From NCBI GenBank assembly GCA_903921605.1, contig CAIXQV010000547.1, forward strand, positions 1 through 39,251: a stretch of 39,251 bases of DNA, read 5' to 3'. The first letter of the stretch is position 1. Each line of letters begins with the position of its first letter. The position numbers were made by a program, and so were the translations under genes. The stretch is from an uncultured Planctomycetaceae bacterium. GTDB lineage: Bacteria > Planctomycetota > Planctomycetia > Planctomycetales > Planctomycetaceae. The notes under the pieces were generated by a model. That model was not told where the DNA came from. It worked only from the letters and a program-made list of their open reading frames with translations, and did not search any database. This document shows, piece after piece, positions 33,398-39,251 of this stretch.

Positions 33398-36073
33398 ATG
33401 TTCCGCTTCGCCCTGACCATCTTTGTAAGCGCTTTTCTGCTCTTTCAGGTACAACCCCTGATCGGTCGATTCATTTTGCCATGGTTTGGTGGAGGCCCAT
33501 CCATCTGGACCAGTTGCATGCTGTTCTTCCAGATTATTCTGCTGGGAGGTTATCTCTATGCTCACCTGCTCAGCGTGTATCTGAAGGCTCGCGCGCAGGT
33601 CATCACGCACACCGTTCTTCTGGCCGCCTCACTGCTGTTTCTGCCAATTTCACCGAGTGATAGCTGGAAACCTACATCCGATCAGTCACCGCTCCTGCAT
33701 ATTCTCCTGCTGTTACTGGCAACGGTTGGTGGACCGTACTTCATGCTGTCGTCCACAGGCCCCCTGATGCAGAAATGGTTCAGTCAGACTTCCCGTGGCC
33801 GTTCCCCTTACAGGCTATACGCTTTATCAAACATCGGATCTCTTCTGGCGTTGTTGAGTTACCCATTTGTCTTTGAACCGTGGCTGACATTACGACAACA
33901 GGTCTTTTCCTGGTCCACCGTCTATGGCGGCTATGTTCTTCTTGCCGGGTGGTGCGCGGCAGGGCTGTGGAGAGTGTCGAACACAGAAGCGACGTTGGTA
34001 ACTTCCACGGAAGCCAACCCTTCAGAACTGACAGCAACAGCCGATCATCGTGTGCCTCGTCCGAGCATTGCATCAATGCTCTTGTGGCTTGGACTTGCAG
34101 CATGCAGCTCAGCCATGTTACTGGCGACAACAAACCAGCTATGCATCGATGTCGCAACGGTTCCGTTTCTTTGGGTGCTGCCGCTTAGCCTTTATCTCAT
34201 CTCCTTCATCATCTGCTTCGACAGCCCACAATGGTATGACCGCCGAGCCTGGGGACTGTTGCTGATCGTCTGCTGCCCGGTGGCCTGCTGGGTGATCGAG
34301 GAAGGTGCAGACGTCAACATCACCAAACAGATCGTCATTTATTCGACGATATTGTTTGCCTGCTGCATGACATGCCATGGTGAACTTGTCAGCAGCAAAC
34401 CACATCCACGACATCTCACACTCTTCTATGTTCTGACTTCAGCAGGTGGAGCACTCGGAGGTGTCTTCGTTGCGATTGTGGCTCCGTACCTCTTTCATGG
34501 GTATTGGGAATATCACATCGGGCTCGTAGTCTGCGTATTAATGACTTTGCTGGCGTGGTGCGGTCAACGCGTCTGGCTACGAGGCCCGTCGCCACAATTC
34601 TGGATCTGGACTCTCATCGTGACTGGCCAGGTCGCAGCAAGCGTCCAATACCTTTACTCACCGATTTCGGCATCCATCAGCGACAAGAACGAAGTCATTC
34701 TTGTGGGAGTGTTCACGCTCATCCAACTGATCGGCTTAATTGCAGTCGGCAGCCGCGAACGAACATTGCCGGGATTTCTGACTGCTGTGACAGCATTCTC
34801 GGCTCTTCAGTCTGCGTGGATATTCTGGTTTGGCAGCTGGAGATTTCCGGGACTTGTCGGAACTGAAATAAAGACGGCTCTGGTCCTGATCCCGATCACC
34901 TCGATCATCGTAGCGTTGGCTCTTTACGGCCTCACTCGCATTCCCGGTGAAAGAGCGCGCCGATTCTGGGTCCTTGGGACGCTCTATATCGCGATTGCCG
35001 GAATCGCGTTGACAGTTCTTGAATTTGAATGGATGGAAAGCTGGCAAATCTATTCACTGGCTTATACGGCCGCAGCTGCAGTGCTGATGGAATGGTCTTC
35101 GATTGGTATTCGAGGCCCGGATAAAGCGTCGGTCGGATTCTGGTTCTGGATTCCTGCGATCACTTTGCTACTGCTCCTTTCGAACTATCTGGCCGAGATT
35201 GTTGAATCCGATAACAAGACTACCGATGACTCCAGAATCGTTCATATCTCTCGCAATTTCTATGGAGTGCTCAGGGTTAAGTACGAAGGCTCAGATCCCG
35301 ACGATGAAGACTTCATCCCTCCCAAACATGCGCTAACCCATGGTCAGATTCGACATGGTTTCCAGTTTATTGATGACTACTGGAAACTTCAGCCAACAAC
35401 ATATTACGGTCGCGAAAGCGGAGTTGGCCTGGCAGTCAAGGTGTCTCGAAGGATGGCAGCGGAATCCGATCAACACGCTCTTCGCGTTGGGGTCGTGGGA
35501 TTGGGAACGGGAACCATGGCCGCGTATGGAGAACAAGGTGAGTACTTCCGATTTTATGATATCAATCCGGATGTCCTTAAGCTCTCAGACACGATCTTCA
35601 CCTATCTTAAGGATTCAAAGGCCAAAACAGAGGTCGTCATTGGCGATGCGAGGATCGTCATGGAACGAGAACTTGCCAACAAACAAAGCCAGCAATTCGA
35701 TGTGCTGGCGATTGATGCGTTCAGCAGCGATGCGATTCCGGTCCATTTGCTAACCAGTGAATGCGGTGAAATTTATCGTAAACATCTTCGCAAGGGTGGC
35801 GTACTGGCAATTCACATCTCGAATCGATTTCTGAATCTGAATCCCGTATCACGTGGGATGGCTGAAAAACTGGGCTGGCAGGCAATCCGAATTGACAACA
35901 GTGACCAATACCTAAGTGGAGTTTTCAGCTCCACGTGGATCCTGCTGACAGAAAGCTCGGAGTTCGTGAATGACTCAGAAATCACCGAAGCCACAGATCC
36001 CTGGGGCGAAGAGGAACCTATCCTTCACTGGACCGATGACTATTCCGGATTGTGGCAGGTGCTGACTTTTTAA
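33398..36073 (+). CDS. Membrane protein fused to a spermidine-synthase-like methyltransferase-fold domain
   Basis: An 891-aa protein of the 'fused MFS/spermidine synthase' type. The first two-thirds is a polytopic membrane region with at least ten hydrophobic segments, opening with FALTIFVSAFLLFQVQPLIGRFILPWFGG, a typical signature of this family. The last third (about residues 610-890) is a Rossmann-like spermidine-synthase-fold domain with VGVVGLGTGTMAAYG (SAM-type nucleotide loop), FYDINPDVLKLS, VIGDARIVMERE and DVLAIDAFSSDAIPVHLLT, matching the aminopropyl-transfer/substrate loop. The biological reaction of these fusions is not established; polyamine or related group transfer at the membrane is inferred. 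GAAGG precedes the ATG at 33398. No speD is adjacent. Confidence 0.88.
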   Translation: MFRFALTIFVSAFLLFQVQPLIGRFILPWFGGGPSIWTSCMLFFQIILLGGYLYAHLLSVYLKARAQVITHTVLLAASLLFLPISPSDSWKPTSDQSPLLHILLLLLATVGGPYFMLSSTGPLMQKWFSQTSRGRSPYRLYALSNIGSLLALLSYPFVFEPWLTLRQQVFSWSTVYGGYVLLAGWCAAGLWRVSNTEATLVTSTEANPSELTATADHRVPRPSIASMLLWLGLAACSSAMLLATTNQLCIDVATVPFLWVLPLSLYLISFIICFDSPQWYDRRAWGLLLIVCCPVACWVIEEGADVNITKQIVIYSTILFACCMTCHGELVSSKPHPRHLTLFYVLTSAGGALGGVFVAIVAPYLFHGYWEYHIGLVVCVLMTLLAWCGQRVWLRGPSPQFWIWTLIVTGQVAASVQYLYSPISASISDKNEVILVGVFTLIQLIGLIAVGSRERTLPGFLTAVTAFSALQSAWIFWFGSWRFPGLVGTEIKTALVLIPITSIIVALALYGLTRIPGERARRFWVLGTLYIAIAGIALTVLEFEWMESWQIYSLAYTAAAAVLMEWSSIGIRGPDKASVGFWFWIPAITLLLLLSNYLAEIVESDNKTTDDSRIVHISRNFYGVLRVKYEGSDPDDEDFIPPKHALTHGQIRHGFQFIDDYWKLQPTTYYGRESGVGLAVKVSRRMAAESDQHALRVGVVGLGTGTMAAYGEQGEYFRFYDINPDVLKLSDTIFTYLKDSKAKTEVVIGDARIVMERELANKQSQQFDVLAIDAFSSDAIPVHLLTSECGEIYRKHLRKGGVLAIHISNRFLNLNPVSRGMAEKLGWQAIRIDNSDQYLSGVFSSTWILLTESSEFVNDSEITEATDPWGEEEPILHWTDDYSGLWQVLTF

Positions 36074-36105
36074 AAACCAGTGAATGCCGTCGCGCTATCT
36101 GGACT

Positions 36106-36230
36106 GCTGCAGCCTGCTACAGCTTTCGGCTCCACAGCCTGCTGTGGACCACCGTTCTGAACTCAACCACCTTTCAAACCGATGCTCGGCAACCGACTCC
36201 CTGTACCAATGCGGCAGCAGGCTGCCGCAT
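36106..36230. repeat. Three hairpins sharing the core CAGCCTGCTG
   Basis: P1 36106-36123 GCTGCAGC-CT-GCTACAGC (7 of 8 pairs). P2 36131-36148 TCCACAGC-CT-GCTGTGGA (8 of 8). P3 36209-36230 ATGCGGCAGC-AG-GCTGCCGCAT (10 of 10); read on the other strand, P3 also has the core CAGCCTGCTG. The arms differ completely between copies while remaining paired. They lie in the 173-bp gap between the convergent spermidine-synthase-like and PQQ-propeller genes, where they may end transcription in both directions. Confidence 0.85.
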
Positions 36231-36246
36231 CCCAAGAGGGCACACA

Positions 36247-38145
36247 TTACTCTTGTCCGGCTGGCGTGGCTTGCGACGGAGCTTGAGCATCCTGACCGAC
36301 AACTGTAGACGCGGCCTGTTCCGCGGTTGATTCGAGAGCCAATTCATAACAAGCTGACTCTTCGGCATTACGCAAATAAAGGCGATTGTCAATCAACACG
36401 GGATGATTCCAGGTCTTTCCGGCAAGGGCCTGAATCTTTCCCAACTCAAGGTGCTTGTCTGGATCAGCCTTCACCAGCACGAGTTCACCCGCCTCTGAAA
36501 CAACCAGCAACTGCCCGGCATCCGGAAGCAACAGCACCTGACCATTTCCATATCGCCCTTTCTTCCATACTCGCTTCCCAGTCGCGGCATCAACGCAACT
36601 AAAAATATTGCCGTCAAAGCCATACACGAAACCCTTGTACTCAACGAAGTCATTAAAGTCAGGCTTCATGTCCTTCGCAGTCCAGACCTCACTGATCTTC
36701 CACAAGTCTCCCTCGTGCGCCACATTGATCCGTCGAGTTCCAACACCAAGGCTGGTCCCAATCAGAACAGAATCGCCAATTACCAAAGGCTGGATGGCTC
36801 GATAGTTCTCAACGCCCCATTCATGATTCCAGATCGTGCTGCCATCCGCAACAGACAAGAACTGCAGGCCCAGATTGGTCGACATCAATATTCCGGAGAC
36901 ATGATCAAAGACGGCCGGATGCGCGGAACAATAGCTGTGATTGCCCGAAGAAACCTTCCAGCGAACTTCTCCCGATTTTTCATCGTAGGCCACCACAGCG
37001 CCGTCACCAGTGGCAGCCCCGGCATGAACGATAACCAGACCGTCCTGCACAAGTGGCGATGCCGAAAAACCCCATTGAGGCGGCTTGCAGCCTGCATCCA
37101 CCTGAAGATCTTTCGTCCAGCGAACTTCTCCTGTGATCGGATCCAGACACAAGACATGCCCATTCGCTCCCACTGAATAAATTCCCTCGTCACCAATCGT
37201 CGGCGTTGCACGAGGGCCTGCGCCGGCAATAGCTTCCCAGAAGCGACTGACGTATTCATAAGCCCACAGAACCTTACCAGTCTCGGCACTTATGCACACA
37301 ACAGCCTCGTTGTCGCCACGTTGCTCTTGTGTAAACAATCTCCGGCCCGCAACTGTGAACGAGGACCAGCCGGGCCCGATCGGAGTCTTCCAGATTTCTT
37401 TTGGTGGCGACGTCGCCCAATCTTCCTTAAGTCGTAACCCCGGCCGTTTTCCATCACGCATTGGTCCGCGAAAGTCGGACCACTCAGAGGTTGCTCGAGT
37501 GATCTGCTCATTCACATCCGCAGATTCTGATGGTCGTAAGCTGCCACCAGCCGCGCCACTGCGATCCGCAAGCCCTCGCAGATATTCTTCCTCTGGAGTC
37601 GGTGCCCAACGCCACGAAAACTCTGCATCGAACTTGCCTGTGACTCCGTGCAACTGAACCAAATCCCACATCCCGAATCCAACCGCCGACAAGAACAACG
37701 CTGCACGCAATCGCGATGCCGGACGGTTTGCCATCAGAATAAGTACCAGAGCAAACGCGCTGACTCCACAGGGAATCTGGTAGAGCACGGTGCTCATTCC
37801 CTTCATGGAAAAATGCAGCAGCAACGTGGTCAAGACGCCGATCGCGATAACACCTGTCAGGCCCATCACTTTCTCTCTCGTGCCCGCCCGGCTTGCGAAG
37901 GTCCACCACAACATGATCACGCCGCACAACCCGGCAGGCCCCATAAAAGCCGCCATCAACAAGGCCATGGGAGGAGCTTCCACAACAACCATACTGAGCT
38001 TCAGTGCCCCAATCAGGATTAGACAAACCGCAGCGGGCCACCAACGCAGAGTTGTTATTGCAGCCTGTGCCCCCGCAGGATTTACGTCAGATCTGTTTTC
38101 TACAGCGGGTGCTTCGTGAGCAAACGGATTCTCCGAGGTCGTCAT
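36247..38145 (-). CDS. Membrane-anchored PQQ-type beta-propeller (BamB-like) protein
   Basis: A 632-aa protein. The first 180 residues contain about five membrane segments (such as WWPAAVCLILIGALKLSMVVV, MALLMAAFMGPAGLCGVIMLWW, VMGLTGVIAIGVLTTLLLHF, CGVSAFALVLILMA). From about residue 215 an eight-bladed-type propeller follows, shown by repeats of the PQQ/BamB kind: EIWKTPIGPGWSSF, TGKVLWAYEY, TGEVRWTKDL, SGEVRWKVSSG and TGKRVWKKG, each a strand with Gly-x-x-x-Trp. Such propellers occur in planctomycetes as periplasmic scaffolds or dehydrogenase-like proteins; no PQQ or metal ligand set was identified, so catalysis is not claimed. It lies downstream of another membrane protein on the same strand. 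AGGAAT precedes the ATG at 38145. Confidence 0.87.
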   Translation of the reverse strand: MTTSENPFAHEAPAVENRSDVNPAGAQAAITTLRWWPAAVCLILIGALKLSMVVVEAPPMALLMAAFMGPAGLCGVIMLWWTFASRAGTREKVMGLTGVIAIGVLTTLLLHFSMKGMSTVLYQIPCGVSAFALVLILMANRPASRLRAALFLSAVGFGMWDLVQLHGVTGKFDAEFSWRWAPTPEEEYLRGLADRSGAAGGSLRPSESADVNEQITRATSEWSDFRGPMRDGKRPGLRLKEDWATSPPKEIWKTPIGPGWSSFTVAGRRLFTQEQRGDNEAVVCISAETGKVLWAYEYVSRFWEAIAGAGPRATPTIGDEGIYSVGANGHVLCLDPITGEVRWTKDLQVDAGCKPPQWGFSASPLVQDGLVIVHAGAATGDGAVVAYDEKSGEVRWKVSSGNHSYCSAHPAVFDHVSGILMSTNLGLQFLSVADGSTIWNHEWGVENYRAIQPLVIGDSVLIGTSLGVGTRRINVAHEGDLWKISEVWTAKDMKPDFNDFVEYKGFVYGFDGNIFSCVDAATGKRVWKKGRYGNGQVLLLPDAGQLLVVSEAGELVLVKADPDKHLELGKIQALAGKTWNHPVLIDNRLYLRNAEESACYELALESTAEQAASTVVGQDAQAPSQATPAGQE

Positions 38146-38288
38146 GTTGATTCCTGAAGGTGAAACCTTTATTCCACACAGTTAATTGATTCTCTGATTA
38201 TGCCCTAAACGAAACATCTTCTTCAACGTGATTCTGATTCCATTGAGAACTCCTTGAGTTGTCAATGCTGTTCGTCCAACACCGAAAA

Positions 38289-39248
38289 CTATTCGGCCTG
38301 AAATGCAATGAGTGGGACCATCTTCTGCATGAACTGCTGCCACTTGAAGAACAAAACAACAAGCAAAGTCAATGAGACGGCCGCCATGCGAATGACCATA
38401 CGATAATTGTTGCCGTAGTCACGAAACGGCCAGAACTCACTCAACCAACAGCAGTGGGGACTGAGGAATATCATGAGCACATCAAATGTCGTGAGTTGGC
38501 CAAAAAATCGGCCAATCCAAAGGAGACTAAACAACGCCGTAACGCTGATTCCAATCAAAAACTGACCGTTGGATGTCGCGGGACCTGTTTTCTTTCTTGT
38601 TATCCAAAGAGCCAAAGCTGCGCCACAGATCCCACCGGCCAAAGGCATTGCAGCCGCTCCACCTTTGATATATCCAGCCAGCATCGTGACCATACCCGTG
38701 GCCAGTAGCGACATCACGAGGCCAGCTGTAAGCGAAGCCGATACCCCACGAAATGCGAGAGTCATGGACGATCTCAATGCAACGTAAAGTAACGCAGCCC
38801 CTGACAGCAGAACTCCAAAGGCGACGAACTGTGGCCAGTCGTTTGTGTTTGACTCGACTGAACTGAGATAGACAGAATCATGCCAAAGAATACGGCCCAC
38901 ACTCACGAAAAAAGTGATTCTAATAGTGGCAGCACAAAAGCCTGAAAGGCTGGATCGAAAATTGTGCTGATCGTTCGGCACCCGGACGACGCCGATGAAT
39001 TCAACAATCATCGCAGCCGGTAATACGATCATCAGGAAGCGATCAAGAGCATTCACCGGAGGCCATCGCAATTCGAATCCAAGGATTCGGTATCCCGTCA
39101 ACAGGCCCAAAACAAGGCCCACCATAAAAACGAAACGAGCGAGCGACGGAATCGTCGCTCGCATCGCAAGTTGAGAGATAAAAATCGCTAGAAAACTGGC
39201 AGTAAACGCAGCCAGTAGTGCGATCACATACTGCAACGGATCTGGCAT
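38289..39248 (-). CDS. Polytopic membrane protein of unknown function
   Basis: 319 aa from the ATG at 39248, 3 bp from the window edge, so the true start could lie outside. About eight to nine hydrophobic segments are readable, including VIALLAAFTASFLAIFISQLA, LVLGLLTGYRILG, ALLYVALRSSMTLAF and GGICGAALALWI, with almost no soluble domain. I recognise no family. The window ends here, so its promoter and upstream neighbour are unknown. The PQQ-propeller gene follows on the same strand after 143 bp, so the two may be co-transcribed. Confidence 0.7.
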   Translation of the reverse strand: MPDPLQYVIALLAAFTASFLAIFISQLAMRATIPSLARFVFMVGLVLGLLTGYRILGFELRWPPVNALDRFLMIVLPAAMIVEFIGVVRVPNDQHNFRSSLSGFCAATIRITFFVSVGRILWHDSVYLSSVESNTNDWPQFVAFGVLLSGAALLYVALRSSMTLAFRGVSASLTAGLVMSLLATGMVTMLAGYIKGGAAAMPLAGGICGAALALWITRKKTGPATSNGQFLIGISVTALFSLLWIGRFFGQLTTFDVLMIFLSPHCCWLSEFWPFRDYGNNYRMVIRMAAVSLTLLVVLFFKWQQFMQKMVPLIAFQAE

Positions 39249-39251
39249 CCG

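Noticed and set aside
1..39251. tRNA, rRNA, CRISPR array, insertion sequence or prophage
   Set aside because: No cloverleaf with T-loop consensus, no regularly spaced direct repeats, and no transposase, integrase or phage structural gene was seen on either strand.

Overview
The window looks like a chromosomal segment of a planctomycete (order Planctomycetales or a close relative). The evidence is a PSCyt/BIG2/DUF1549/DUF1553 protein followed by a DUF1501 protein, a second but broken DUF1501 gene, an FG-GAP/VCBS secreted protein, a membrane-anchored PQQ-type propeller, a DUF5722 protein, and many short palindromes with variable arms in the gaps between genes. Base composition is moderate, genes lie on both strands, and housekeeping genes alternate with lineage-typical secreted proteins. 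I see no rRNA, tRNA, CRISPR array, insertion sequence, integrase or phage gene.

Layout. 1-6.3 kb: a LOG-family nucleotide phosphoribohydrolase, an FG-GAP secreted protein and an SRPBCC protein on the minus strand, a decayed DUF1501 gene, a small eRF1/host-attachment-like protein and a TPR lipoprotein. 6.3-8.8 kb: a promoter, leader hairpin, rpmI, rplT, a strong intrinsic terminator, then pheS; infC and pheT are not adjacent. 8.8-11.4 kb: an ABC-2 exporter pair (ATPase and permease overlapping by 4 bp), then a divergent DinB-like gene. 11.5-14.1 kb: a DUF5722 glycosidase-like protein and a convergent PhoD-like phosphoesterase. 14.4-17.1 kb: a PfkB-family sugar kinase (probably 2-keto-3-deoxygluconate kinase) and 6-phosphogluconate dehydrogenase, a carbohydrate pair ending in a double hairpin. 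17.3-20.5 kb: a small lipoprotein, a small membrane protein, an array of four hairpins and a UvrD/PcrA helicase.

20.7-25.4 kb: a compact planctomycete operon: a cytochrome-like PSCyt/BIG2/DUF1549/DUF1553 protein with a coiled-coil insertion, a Tat-exported DUF1501 protein, and a PPC-domain protein whose GTG start overlaps the preceding stop. 25.8-28.3 kb: an unrecognised 174-aa protein directly upstream of a SNF2-family ATPase. 28.6-32.4 kb: a possible Uma2 remnant, soluble transhydrogenase (sthA) and an M3 oligopeptidase, all on the minus strand. 32.9-36.1 kb: a 61-aa protein resembling a degenerate CsrA, then a large membrane protein fused to a spermidine-synthase-like domain. 36.1-39.25 kb: a cluster of three hairpins, the membrane-anchored PQQ propeller and a polytopic membrane protein at the window edge.

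The most interesting items are the two families of gap palindromes (18.24-18.35 kb and 36.1-36.23 kb) whose arms differ while their cores are conserved, the CsrA-like micro-protein, the SNF2 plus unknown-protein pair, and the coiled-coil PSCyt operon. All assignments come from reading the sequence and translations; no database search was possible.
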